Source: Crenobacter intestini
Lineage (GTDB): Bacteria; Pseudomonadota; Gammaproteobacteria; Burkholderiales; Chromobacteriaceae
Assembly: GCF_004919095.1 (NCBI RefSeq)
Contig: NZ_STGJ01000003.1
Location: 62,001-126,000 of the forward strand
DNA: 64,000 nucleotides
Direction: 5' to 3'
Position 1 is the first letter of the stretch, and the number at the start of each line of letters is the position of its first letter. Positions 47,112 through 55,185 of this stretch are shown here, in pieces. Below the pieces are notes generated by a model, which had not been told where the DNA came from, did not search any database, and saw only the letters and a list, made by a program, of their open reading frames with translations. The translations under genes and the position numbers were made by a program.

Positions 47112-48413
47112 TCAGAGGGGAGGGGTCGCCGCCTGGCCGTGGTAGTTGTCCCACGCCCAGTTAAGCCGGGCTTCGTCCAGGACGAGGGGCTGCCCCTCGA
47201 AGCGGCACAGGTCGCGCACCTGGGAGAGCAGGTCGCGCGGCGAGCACGCCAACAGCGGCCGGCCGCTGTCGCCGTGCAGGCGGTCGACCACATGGCGCAG
47301 CGCGGCGTCGGTATACGGCAGCCCCAGGCTGCGGCAGGCCTGCACGAAGATTTCGCGGTATTCGGCTTCGGTCAGCTCACCCACATGCAGCTTGTACGGC
47401 AGCCGGCGCAGGAAGGCCTCGTCGGCCAGCGTCTCGGGGGTGAGGTTGCTGGAGAACACCACCTGCACGTCGAACGGCACCTGGAACTTGCTGCCGGTGT
47501 GCAGGCTCAGGTAGTCGACCTGGCGGTCCAGCGGCACGATCCAGCGGTTCATCAGCGCCTGTGCGCTGACCCGTTGCCGGCCCAGGTCGTCGACGATCAT
47601 CAGCCCGTTGTTGGCGCGCAGTTGTGGCGGCGCCTGATAGAAGCGCGCGTGGTGGTCGAAGTCGAGTTCGAGCATTTCCAGCGTCAATTCGCCCCCGCTG
47701 ACAATCAGCGGCCGCCGGCACAACTGCCAGCGGGTGTCGCCCGCGTCGTGCCGCTCCAGCCCTTGAACGGGTGTTTCCGCGTCGACCGCCTGGTGCACCA
47801 GCGGGTCAAACAGCTGGATCACCTCGTTGTCGACCAGCAGCGCGTAGGGCACCGAGATGGTGCCGCCGAGCAGGCCGACCAGGTGCTCGGCGAGGAAGGT
47901 CTTGCCGCTGCCGGCCGGGCCGTGGATGAACAGCGCGCGGCCCGAGTTGAGGCCGGCGCCCAGTTGCGCCAGCAGCGAGGGCCGCACGGTCAGCCCGTCG
48001 AACGCGGCGTCCAGTTCGGCGCGGCCGACCCGCTCGTCGCGCAGGCGCTGGCGCGCGACCTGCGCGCGGTAGGCGGCCAGCGTCACTGGCAGCGGCCCGG
48101 CGTACTGGCAGCGCGCCAGGGCGTCGCGCGCGCGGGCGCGGCCTGCTTCGCCCAGGCTGAAGCTGACGGTGGTTTCGGCGTCGGCGTAGCGGGTCGCCTC
48201 CAGCAGCTTTTCGTCGCGCATGAAGGCAAGCAGCGGCGCGAGCAGGGTATGCGGCAGCCGGCACAGCGCGGAGAGTTCGGCCAGCGTCGCCTCGCCCTGC
48301 AGGAACAAGAGCTTGGCCAGATGCTCGACGACGTAGAGCGGCGACAGGCCACTGTCGGCCAGCGTGCGCGGCGCAGGCGGCAGTTTGAGGTCGGTAGTCG
48401 GTGTGGCGGACAT
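47112..48413 (-). CDS. AAA+ ATPase within the Tad locus
   Basis: A 433-residue protein. Residues about 25-100 are a winged-helix-like region (YVVEHLAKLLFLQGEATLAELSALCRL), the AAA+ core begins about 145: Walker A GPAGSGKT (165-172), Walker B GLMIVDDLGRQ, sensor 1 VVFSSNL, and RRLPYKL as a likely arginine-finger region. No transmembrane segment. It has no counterpart among the standard TadA-G/Rcp set. The position between tadV and the second flp, same strand, suggests a Tad-linked role such as pilus regulation or remodelling. Function unknown. Confidence 0.78.
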   Translation of the reverse strand: MSATPTTDLKLPPAPRTLADSGLSPLYVVEHLAKLLFLQGEATLAELSALCRLPHTLLAPLLAFMRDEKLLEATRYADAETTVSFSLGEAGRARARDALARCQYAGPLPVTLAAYRAQVARQRLRDERVGRAELDAAFDGLTVRPSLLAQLGAGLNSGRALFIHGPAGSGKTFLAEHLVGLLGGTISVPYALLVDNEVIQLFDPLVHQAVDAETPVQGLERHDAGDTRWQLCRRPLIVSGGELTLEMLELDFDHHARFYQAPPQLRANNGLMIVDDLGRQRVSAQALMNRWIVPLDRQVDYLSLHTGSKFQVPFDVQVVFSSNLTPETLADEAFLRRLPYKLHVGELTEAEYREIFVQACRSLGLPYTDAALRHVVDRLHGDSGRPLLACSPRDLLSQVRDLCRFEGQPLVLDEARLNWAWDNYHGQAATPPL

Positions 48414-48465
48414 GGCGCTCTCCCTTCTGTCTTGGCTGTGGCGCCCGGGGCGCCGGAAACGGACG

Positions 48466-49023
48466 CTAGAAACCGATCCACGGGCGCGCCAGCGTCATGA
48501 GCGTGCCGCCGGCAATCGCCACCGCGTACGGCAGCCTCGCCTTGTTGCCATGTTCGGCTGCCAGCGTCGGCGCCGCGTCGCGTCCAAGCCGGTTCAGCGT
48601 GGCGAACGCGATCCAGCCGGTGTTGCGCAGCACCGCACCCAGCATGCGGTGGCGCAGCGCGAGCGCGAGCGACAGCACGCCGCCGCACAGCAGGGTCAGT
48701 AGCCATACGGCCAGGATCTGGTCGCCGCCGACGAAGGCGCCGACCATCGCCATCAGCTTCACGTCGCCGGCGCCCATCACCCGGATCAGGTAGAAGGGCA
48801 GCAGCAGCGCGAAACCGAGCGCCAGCCCTTGCAGCGCGTCGAGCCAGCCGACGCCGGTCGGCGACTCGCTAAGCAACAGCGCGAGTGCCACGCCGACCAA
48901 GACCAACTGGTTGGGGATCCTGAAGGTTTTCAGGTCGATCAAGGCGGCGGCCAAAACCAACAGGGCGGGAAAAAAAAGCCCTGCCGCAAAAGACAGGGTG
49001 ATCCAATCGGTGGTGACCGGCAT
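48466..49023 (-). CDS. tadV: Prepilin peptidase TadV (A24 family)
   Basis: A 185-residue aspartic membrane peptidase. The two catalytic Asp are in AAALIDLKTFRIPNQLVL and MGAGDVKLMAMVG. About six transmembrane helices, no methylase domain, as usual for TadV. It cleaves Flp, TadE and TadF. Start 49023 has TTGGAGAC upstream. Confidence 0.93.
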   Translation of the reverse strand: MPVTTDWITLSFAAGLFFPALLVLAAALIDLKTFRIPNQLVLVGVALALLLSESPTGVGWLDALQGLALGFALLLPFYLIRVMGAGDVKLMAMVGAFVGGDQILAVWLLTLLCGGVLSLALALRHRMLGAVLRNTGWIAFATLNRLGRDAAPTLAAEHGNKARLPYAVAIAGGTLMTLARPWIGF

Positions 49024-49079
49024 GCAAGTCTCCAATGTCACAATGCGGCAGGGTTTTTGATTTCGAACTCCGCTTACCC

Positions 49080-49274
49080 TCAGGTCAATGCGCAGGCAGC
49101 CCCTGTGAGGGCTGTGCATACTTTTTGGAAAGTACCTTGCAGCGCGGTGCCCGTATTGGTGAGAATCCCCACGAGCAACACCGCAATCAGCGCCGCGATC
49201 AGCCCATACTCGATCGCGGTCACGCCTTCTTCGTCTTGCCAGAATGCCTGCATGCCTTTAACCAGTTTGTTCAT
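49080..49274 (-). CDS. flp: Flp type IVb pilin (first, major candidate)
   Basis: A 64-residue Flp pilin. MNKLVKGMQAFWQDEEG/VTAIEYGLIAALIAVLLVG is textbook Flp: short leader, Gly cleavage site, Glu-Tyr. AAAGGAG lies before ATG 49274. It is the first gene of the Tad operon, so probably the major pilin. The C-terminal part has two Cys (VCTALTGAAC), unlike the second Flp. Confidence 0.94.
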   Translation of the reverse strand: MNKLVKGMQAFWQDEEGVTAIEYGLIAALIAVLLVGILTNTGTALQGTFQKVCTALTGAACALT

Positions 49275-49391
49275 GAGACTTCTCCTTTGAAGATGCACGG
49301 GAAGGTGCGGCCCGCGCTTCCGCGCCAGTCGTCGACAGGGTTTCGACGGATCCTGTGCTTTGACACTAGCTCATACGAATATGTGTTCAAG

Positions 49392-49422
49392 TAGGCTTAA
49401 ACGCATGTTCTTTAAAAGCCTA
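49392..49422. promoter_or_regulatory. Inverted repeat in Tad operon promoter region
   Basis: TAGGCTTAAA and TTTAAAAGCCTA form an imperfect dyad about 120 bp before the first flp, in an AT-rich stretch. A candidate operator; the regulator is unknown. Confidence 0.4.
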
Positions 49423-49500
49423 AATGGGTATAACGACTTCTATCGAAAGAAGCCGAAGCATCTATGAGGGCGTGTTTATGGTGGCGGGCAGGATGCAGTC

Positions 49501-49536
49501 AAAATGCAACAGGCCGCCCAGCGGCGGCCTGTTGCA
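49501..49536 (-). terminator. Terminator of amtB
   Basis: TGCAACAGGCCGCC (49505-49518) pairs perfectly over 14 bp with GGCGGCCTGTTGCA (49523-49536). The AAAA at 49501-49504 gives TTTT after the stem on minus. Confidence 0.85.
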
Positions 49537-49550
49537 GGGGGGAAGCGGGT

Positions 49551-50741
49551 TTACCAGTTGGTCTCGCGCTCGGGGCTCGCGCTGATCTTGTGGATGGCGA
49601 GGTCGGCGCCGATGAATTCTTCTTCTTCGGTCAGGCGCAGGCCCATTGTGGCCTTTAGCAGCCCGTAAACCAGCAGCCCGCCGGCAAAGGCGATGGCGAC
49701 GCCAAGCGTGGTGCCGATAAGTTGCGAGGCGAGGCTGACGCCACCGGTGCCACCCAGTACCTGTTGGCCGAACACGCCGGCGGCGATGCCGCCCCACACC
49801 CCGCACAGGCCGTGCAGCGGCCACACGCCCAGCACGTCGTCGATCTTCCAGCGGTTCTGCGTCAGCGTGAACAGCCAGACGAACAGGGCGCCTGCGCTGG
49901 CGCCGACCGCCAGCGCGCCCACCGGGTGCATCAGGTCGGAGCCGGCGCACACGGCGACCAGTCCGGCCAGCGGGCCGTTGTGGATGAAGCCCGGGTCATC
50001 CTTGCCCAGCCACATGGCGGCGAGGGTGCCGCCGACCATCGCCATCAGCGAGTTGACGGCAACTAGCCCCGAGATGCCCTCGAGTTTTTGCGCGCTCATC
50101 ACGTTGAAGCCGAACCAGCCGACGATCAGGATCCACGCGCCCAACGCCAGAAACGGGATGGACGAGGGCGGGTGCGCGGCGACGCGGCCTTCCTTGCTGT
50201 AGCGGCCGCGGCGCGGCCCCAACAGCAGCACTGCAGCGAGCGCGATCCAGCCGCCGACCGCGTGCACCACCACCGAGCCTGCGAAGTCGTGGAAGGGCGC
50301 GCCGAAGGTCTGCGTCAGCCAGTCCTGCACGCCGAAGCGGCCGTTCCACGCGATGCCCTCGAACAGCGGGTAGACGAAGCCGACGATCAGCGCGGTCGCG
50401 ATGGTCTGCGGGTGAAAGCGTGCGCGCTCGGCGATGCCGCCGGAGACGATGGCGGGGATCGCCGCGGCGAAGGTCAACAGGAAGAAGAACTTCATCAGCG
50501 CCTCGCCGTGGTCCGCCGAGAGCGCGTGCGCGTTGCCGAAGAAGTTCACGCCGTAGGCGAGCGTGTAACCGACGAAGAAGTAGGCAAGCGCGGAGACGGC
50601 GAAGTCGGTGATGATCTTGGAGAGCGCGTTGACCTGGTTCTTGCGGCGTACGGTGCCGACCTCCAGGAACGCGAAGCCTGCGTGCATGGCGAGGATCATC
50701 ACCGCGCCCAGGAGCAGGAATAAGGTATTGTCGGCACTCAT
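49551..50741 (-). CDS. amtB: Ammonium transporter AmtB
   Basis: A 396-residue Amt channel with about 11 transmembrane helices. Markers: FAFLEVGTVRRKNQVNALSKI, DFAGSVVVHAVGGWIALAAVLLLGPR (first His of the pore) and HGLCGVWGGIAAGVF (second pore His). Start 50741 is eight bases after AGGGAG; an ATG at 50750 is too close. No glnK is next to it. A sigma-54 promoter and NtrC-like boxes lie upstream. Confidence 0.95.
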   Translation of the reverse strand: MSADNTLFLLLGAVMILAMHAGFAFLEVGTVRRKNQVNALSKIITDFAVSALAYFFVGYTLAYGVNFFGNAHALSADHGEALMKFFFLLTFAAAIPAIVSGGIAERARFHPQTIATALIVGFVYPLFEGIAWNGRFGVQDWLTQTFGAPFHDFAGSVVVHAVGGWIALAAVLLLGPRRGRYSKEGRVAAHPPSSIPFLALGAWILIVGWFGFNVMSAQKLEGISGLVAVNSLMAMVGGTLAAMWLGKDDPGFIHNGPLAGLVAVCAGSDLMHPVGALAVGASAGALFVWLFTLTQNRWKIDDVLGVWPLHGLCGVWGGIAAGVFGQQVLGGTGGVSLASQLIGTTLGVAIAFAGGLLVYGLLKATMGLRLTEEEEFIGADLAIHKISASPERETNW

Positions 50742-50778
50742 CTGGCGCACTCCCTTGTTGTTGTGTGGGGGTGCCTAA

Positions 50779-50794
50779 TGCAAATTGAATGCCA
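50779..50794 (-). promoter_or_regulatory. Sigma-54 promoter of amtB
   Basis: On minus it reads TGGCATTCAATTTGCA: GG and GC 12 bases apart and ideal TGGCA and TTTGCA blocks. It lies about 40 bp before the amtB start. Confidence 0.85.
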
Positions 50795-50820
50795 GCGCGT
50801 GGTGCACGGAAAATGCGCGA

Positions 50821-50837
50821 TGCACGGCGCTGGTGCG
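50821..50837. promoter_or_regulatory. NtrC-like box 1 upstream of amtB
   Basis: TGCACG-GCGCT-GGTGCG, close to the NtrC dyad TGCACC-N5-GGTGCA. It is about 30 bp upstream of the -24 element. Confidence 0.65.
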
Positions 50838-50845
50838 TGCCTTGT

Positions 50846-50862
50846 TGCACGAAAACGGTGCG
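50846..50862. promoter_or_regulatory. NtrC-like box 2 upstream of amtB
   Basis: TGCACG-AAAAC-GGTGCG; 25 bp from box 1 centre to centre, so the two boxes are in tandem. Confidence 0.65.
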
Positions 50863-50895
50863 TGGTGTGTGCGCGGCGCACCGTCGTGGGGCTTA

Positions 50896-51035
50896 GAGCC
50901 TGTTCACGATCTGCTGCGCATCGACGACACGGCGCCCACAACGGTTTCGAAATGCTCATGTACCACCTGTACATTCCGCTTTCTCAGCCGTTTTCGCCTT
51001 GTCTCGCCCTCGCTTGCGAGATCGTGAACACGCTC
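50896..51035. mobile_element. 140-bp MITE-like element
   Basis: Terminal inverted repeats GAGCCTGTTCACGATCT (50896-50912) and, on the opposite strand, GAGCGTGTTCACGATCT (51019-51035) match in 16 of 17 positions. The element is flanked by TTA on both sides (50893-50895 and 51036-51038), a 3-bp target duplication as made by the IS1031-type branch of the IS5 family (family assignment is inferred). It carries no gene; an inner hairpin (TGTACAGGTGGTACA) is seen. The right TTA is the stop codon of the lrp gene read on minus. Confidence 0.75.
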
Positions 51036-51509
51036 TTACGGCAGCGGCAGCAGCAGCGTCTCCTTCACTTCTTCCATCACCACATAGCTTTTCGACTCGT
51101 TGGCCGCCGGCAGCTTGAGCAGGATGTCGCCCAGAAGCTTGCGGTACTGCGACATGTCGCTGATGCGCGCCTTGATCAGGTAGTCGAAGTCGCCGGACAC
51201 CAGGTGGCAGTCGAGGATGGCGGGGATCTTCTGCACCTCGCGGCGGAACGCCTCGAACAGGTCGCTCGACTTGCTGGAGAGGCGGATCTCGACGAACACC
51301 AACAGACCCGCGCCCAGCGCCTGCGGGTTGAGGCGCGCGTAGTAGCCCTCGATCACGCCTTCGCGCTCGAGGCGGCGTACCCGCTCGGTGCACGGGGTGG
51401 TCGACAGGCCGACCTTGTCGGCCAGTTCAGTCATGGTGATGCGCCCGTTGGCCTGCAACTCGCGCAGGATCTTGCGGTCGGTCTTGTCCAGCGTGCCTGA
51501 CTTGTCCAT
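51036..51509 (-). CDS. Lrp/AsnC family regulator (DadR-like)
   Basis: A 157-residue Lrp-type protein. The N-terminal helix-turn-helix (LDKTDRKILRELQANGRITMTELADKVGLSTTPCTERVRRLEREGVIEGY) is followed by a RAM ligand domain (FVEIRLSSKSSDLFEAF; VSGDFDYLIKARISDM). It diverges from dadA-dadX, as DadR does in other proteobacteria, where it senses alanine. Its TAA stop lies at the edge of the MITE-like element. Confidence 0.9.
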   Translation of the reverse strand: MDKSGTLDKTDRKILRELQANGRITMTELADKVGLSTTPCTERVRRLEREGVIEGYYARLNPQALGAGLLVFVEIRLSSKSSDLFEAFRREVQKIPAILDCHLVSGDFDYLIKARISDMSQYRKLLGDILLKLPAANESKSYVVMEEVKETLLLPLP

Positions 51510-51519
51510 GTTTACCTGT

Positions 51520-51531
51520 TTAACGCGTTAA
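51520..51531. promoter_or_regulatory. TTAACGCGTTAA palindrome between lrp and dadA
   Basis: A perfect 12-bp palindrome 10 bp upstream of the lrp-type start, in the short divergent gap. A candidate operator for its own regulator. TATACT at 51593-51598 could be the dadA -10 box. Confidence 0.4.
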
Positions 51532-51645
51532 TTTTGGCGAAACCCGCTGTGCGGTGCTCGATGTTTGGTGAAAAAAACTGGTATGCCATCAATATACTAC
51601 GCCAAATCACTGAACGTGAATCTGTCGCAAGAACGGGGAGCAAGC

Positions 51646-52947
51646 ATGAAAGTAGTCGTGTTGGGCGGTGGCGTGATCGGCGTGTCGACCGCATGGTATC
51701 TGGCCAAGGCCGGCTGCGAGGTGACGGTGATCGAGCGCCAGGACGGTGTCGCGCTGGAGACCAGTTTCGGCAACGCCGGGCAGATCTCGCCCGGCTACGC
51801 GGCGCCGTGGGCCGCGCCCGGCATCCCGCTGAAGGCTGCCAAGTGGCTGTTCCAGGAACACGCGCCGCTGGCGATCCGTCCGGACGGCAGCCTGTTCCAG
51901 TGGCGCTGGATGGCCCAGATGCTGGGTAACTGCAACCCGCGCGCGTACAACGTCAACAAGTCGCGCATGATGCGCCTGGCCGAGTACAGCCGCGACAAGA
52001 TCCGGGAGATGCGCGCCGAGACCGGCATTGCCTACGAAGGCCGGCAGGGCGGCACGCTGCAGCTGTTTCGCTCGCAGGCGCAAGTCGACGCGATGGGCAA
52101 GGACATCGAGGTGCTCGAGGAATGCGGCGTCGCCTACCGCGTGCACGACCGCGACAGCCTCGCTTCTGTCGAGCCGGCGCTCGCGGCGGTCAAGCACAAG
52201 CTCACCGGCGGCCTGCAACTGCCCAACGACGAGACCGGCGACTGCCAGCTCTTTACCACCGAATTGGCCCGCCTGTGCGAGAAGGCCGGCGTGCGCTTCG
52301 TGTTCGGCGCGCAAATCGAGCGCATCGAAGAGGCGAGTGGCCGCGTGCGCGCGGTGGTGGCCGGCGGTCAGCGCTACGAGGCGGACCACTACGTGCTGGC
52401 GCTGGGCAGCTACTCGCGCCAATTGCTCGCGACGGTCGGCATCGACGTGCCGGTCTACCCGGTCAAGGGCTACTCGCTGACGGTGCCGATCGTCGACGAG
52501 ACGCGCGCGCCGGTGTCGACCGTGCTCGACGAGACCTACAAGATCGCCATCACCCGCTTCGACAACCGCATCCGCGTGGGCGGCATGGCCGAGCTGTCCG
52601 GCTTCAACCTCGCGCTCAACCCCAAGCGGCGCGCGACGCTGGAAATGGTGGTGTCCGACCTCTACCCGGGCGCCGGCGACGTGCCGGCGGCCAGCTTCTG
52701 GACCGGCCTGCGCCCGATGACGCCGGACGGCACGCCCATCATCGGCGCGACGCGCCTTGCCAACCTGTCGCTCAACACCGGCCACGGCACGCTGGGCTGG
52801 ACCATGTGCGCGGGCTCGGGCAAGTTGCTGGCCGATTTGATCACCGGCACCCGCCCGGAGATCAGCGCCGATGGCCTGTCGATCGCGCGTTACGGGCAGG
52901 CCACCACGCAGATCGCCGGCGGCCGCGTCGCTTTGGCCGGGGCGTAA
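51646..52947 (+). CDS. dadA: D-amino acid dehydrogenase DadA
   Basis: A 433-residue FAD flavoenzyme of the inner-membrane face that oxidises D-alanine and other D-amino acids to oxo acids and passes electrons to the respiratory chain. [31 protein letters not shown] is the dinucleotide motif; [22 protein letters not shown] and [17 protein letters not shown] are DadA-specific. ATG 51646 follows GGGGAGCAAGC. dadX starts 3 bp after its stop. Confidence 0.96.
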   Translation: MKVVVLGGGVIGVSTAWYLAKAGCEVTVIERQDGVALETSFGNAGQISPGYAAPWAAPGIPLKAAKWLFQEHAPLAIRPDGSLFQWRWMAQMLGNCNPRAYNVNKSRMMRLAEYSRDKIREMRAETGIAYEGRQGGTLQLFRSQAQVDAMGKDIEVLEECGVAYRVHDRDSLASVEPALAAVKHKLTGGLQLPNDETGDCQLFTTELARLCEKAGVRFVFGAQIERIEEASGRVRAVVAGGQRYEADHYVLALGSYSRQLLATVGIDVPVYPVKGYSLTVPIVDETRAPVSTVLDETYKIAITRFDNRIRVGGMAELSGFNLALNPKRRATLEMVVSDLYPGAGDVPAASFWTGLRPMTPDGTPIIGATRLANLSLNTGHGTLGWTMCAGSGKLLADLITGTRPEISADGLSIARYGQATTQIAGGRVALAGA

Positions 52948-52950
52948 GCG

Positions 52951-54015
52951 ATGCGTCCGCTCGTCGCTGAAATCAACCTTGAGGCCTTGCGCGACAACTA
53001 CCGTCTGGCCAAGTCGCTTGCTGGCTCCCGTGCGCTGGCAGTGGTCAAGGCCAACGCCTACGGCCACGGCGCGGTGGCCTGCGCCGAAGCGCTCTCTGGC
53101 GTGGCCGATGGTTTTGCGGTCGCCTGCATCGAGGAGGCGCTCGAGCTGCGCGCGGCGGGCGTTTCAGCGCCCATCCTGCTGCTCGAAGGCGTGTTCGACG
53201 CCGACGAGTACACCCTCTGCGCAGCGCAGAACCTGTGGTGCGTGGTGCAGGGCGAGCCGCAACTGGCGATGCTGGAGGCGGCGTCCATTCCCAAGCCGCT
53301 GACGGTATGGCTGAAGATGGATTCGGGCATGCATCGCGCGGGCTTCGCGCCGGATACTTACGCGCGTGCGTATCAGCGCCTGTCCGCCAGCGGCAAGGTG
53401 GCCGACATCGTCAAGATGAGCCACTTCGCGCGCGCCGACGAGCCGGCCGTGCCGATGACGCACGCGCAGGCCGAGCTGTTCGACAGTCTCTGCCGCGAGT
53501 TGCCGGGCGAGGAGAGCCTCGCCAACTCGGCCGCGCTGATCGCGCACCCGGCGACGCGCCGCGCGTGGTCGCGGCCGGGGATCATGCTGTACGGTGCCAA
53601 TCCTTTGCCCGCCGGGCCGTGGCCCGCGCTGCGGCCGGTGATGACGCTCAAGAGCCGGGTGTTCGGCGTGCGCGACATCGCCGCGGGCGAACCGCTGGGC
53701 TACGGCGACAACTTCGTCGCGACGCGGCCGACCCGTGTCGGTCTGGTCGCCTGCGGCTACGCCGACGGCTACCCGCGCCTCGCCTCGACCGGCAGCCCGG
53801 TCGCGGTCGACGGCGTGCGAACCCGGGTGATCGGCCGGGTGTCGATGGACATGCTGACGGTCGATTTGACCGACCTGCCGGGCGCCGGCCTGGGCAGCGA
53901 GGTCGAGCTGTGGGGCAACACGGTATCGGTGGGGGAGGTCGCCCAGCACGCGGGCACCATCGCTTATGAGGTGCTGTGCAACGTCAAGCGCGCGCGGCGG
54001 GTGTATCTGGGCTGA
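52951..54015 (+). CDS. dadX: Catabolic alanine racemase DadX
   Basis: A 354-residue PLP racemase. PLP Lys is K33 in VVKANAYGHG; the second base Tyr is about residue 270 in CGYADGYPR; GRVSMDMLTVDLTD is the C-terminal domain motif. It interconverts L- and D-alanine. As it follows dadA and an Lrp-type regulator, it is the catabolic enzyme (DadX) rather than the biosynthetic Alr; without another alr in view, a dual role is possible. Confidence 0.95.
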   Translation: MRPLVAEINLEALRDNYRLAKSLAGSRALAVVKANAYGHGAVACAEALSGVADGFAVACIEEALELRAAGVSAPILLLEGVFDADEYTLCAAQNLWCVVQGEPQLAMLEAASIPKPLTVWLKMDSGMHRAGFAPDTYARAYQRLSASGKVADIVKMSHFARADEPAVPMTHAQAELFDSLCRELPGEESLANSAALIAHPATRRAWSRPGIMLYGANPLPAGPWPALRPVMTLKSRVFGVRDIAAGEPLGYGDNFVATRPTRVGLVACGYADGYPRLASTGSPVAVDGVRTRVIGRVSMDMLTVDLTDLPGAGLGSEVELWGNTVSVGEVAQHAGTIAYEVLCNVKRARRVYLG

Positions 54016-54036
54016 CCTCGTACTCTTACTGGGCGG

Positions 54037-54981
54037 TCACGGCGAATCCGGCGCAAGCGGGTTCGCCGTTTTTGCCTGCAGCGTCGCCGTCAGGTGCGCA
54101 AGCAGCGCGCGCAGCGCGGTGCCGGCGTGGCGGTCGCGCGCGTAGAGCAGGTAGGCGGTGCCCTGGTAGTTGGTGTCGAACTGCCAGTCGGCCAGCACCC
54201 GCACGACGCGGCCGTCCGCTAGCGCGTCGCGCGCGACGAAGTCCGGCACGCAGCCGACGCCCAGCCCCGCCTCGATCGCCGAGAGGCGCATCTCGCTATG
54301 GTTGGCCGCGAAGCGGCCGCCGACCGTCACTGAGACCTGCGTCTCCCCCCGGGCAAAGCGCCACAGCCGGTCGCCCGGCGCCTCGCCTATGGTCAGGCAG
54401 CTGTGCGCGGGGAGCGCGTGCGGGGTGTCGATCGGCGCGTGGTGCGCCAGGTATTCCTGGCTTGCCAGGAGCAGCTGGCGCACCGGGAACAGCGCGCGGG
54501 CGACGACCCCGGGCGGCGGCTCGTCGGTCAGGCGGATCGCGACGTCGATGTGTTCGCGGATCAGGTCGACCGGCCGGTCGGTGACCATCAGCTCGATGTC
54601 GACGTCGGGGTAGGCGTGCAGGAAGGCGATTAGCGGCGCGTCCAGCAGATGACGCGCGAACGCCTTGGGCGCGCTCAGGCGCAAGCGCCCGGCCGGGGCG
54701 CTGTGGTGTCCGGCGGCGACGGCGAGCGAAGCCTGCGCGGCGGCGACCATCTGCCGGCCGTGGGCAAGCACCTCGGCGCCGGCGTCGGTCAGCGTCAGGC
54801 TGCGGGTGTTGCGCCGGACCAGGGTGACGCCCAGCGCGCGCTCCAGCCGCGTGAGCTGGCGGCTCAGGGCCGACGGGGTCTGCCCGCACGCGCGCGCCGC
54901 GGCCGAGAAGCTGCCGGCGTCGGCAACGCGCACGAAGGCGGCAAGTTCTTGCATCACTTCCAGAAAACCGTCTGTTCCCAC
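54037..54981 (-). CDS. LysR family transcriptional regulator
   Basis: A 314-residue LysR protein. Winged helix-turn-helix: FVRVADAGSFSAAARACGQTPSALSRQLTRLERALGVTLVRRNTRSLTLTDAG. The effector domain begins about residue 95. GTG at 54981 has AGGAG nine bases upstream; the ATG at 54954 is an alternative. It may control the divergent EamA gene; the ligand is unknown. Confidence 0.9.
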   Translation of the reverse strand: MGTDGFLEVMQELAAFVRVADAGSFSAAARACGQTPSALSRQLTRLERALGVTLVRRNTRSLTLTDAGAEVLAHGRQMVAAAQASLAVAAGHHSAPAGRLRLSAPKAFARHLLDAPLIAFLHAYPDVDIELMVTDRPVDLIREHIDVAIRLTDEPPPGVVARALFPVRQLLLASQEYLAHHAPIDTPHALPAHSCLTIGEAPGDRLWRFARGETQVSVTVGGRFAANHSEMRLSAIEAGLGVGCVPDFVARDALADGRVVRVLADWQFDTNYQGTAYLLYARDRHAGTALRALLAHLTATLQAKTANPLAPDSP

Positions 54982-55185
54982 CGTGCAACACTCCTGTTCG
55001 CGGCCAATGGCTAGTCGGCGCGCCGGCGCGCGCCGAAGATCGCGGCATTCCCTCGAATGAAAAGGACTCGCGATGACGACCCGTTCCGCCTTGTTCCGCC
55101 GCGCCGATACGGGCAGCGGCCGTCCAGATTATACCTTTTGCATTGCGTGGCACGCCGCGCGGATGGGCCTCGCTGGGAGGTCGGC

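Noticed and set aside
37427-49274. Interpretation of the pilus locus as a type II secretion system or type IVa pilus
   Set aside because: Flp pilins with the Glu-Tyr motif, TadZ, RcpC and a short TadV peptidase are specific to Tad systems.
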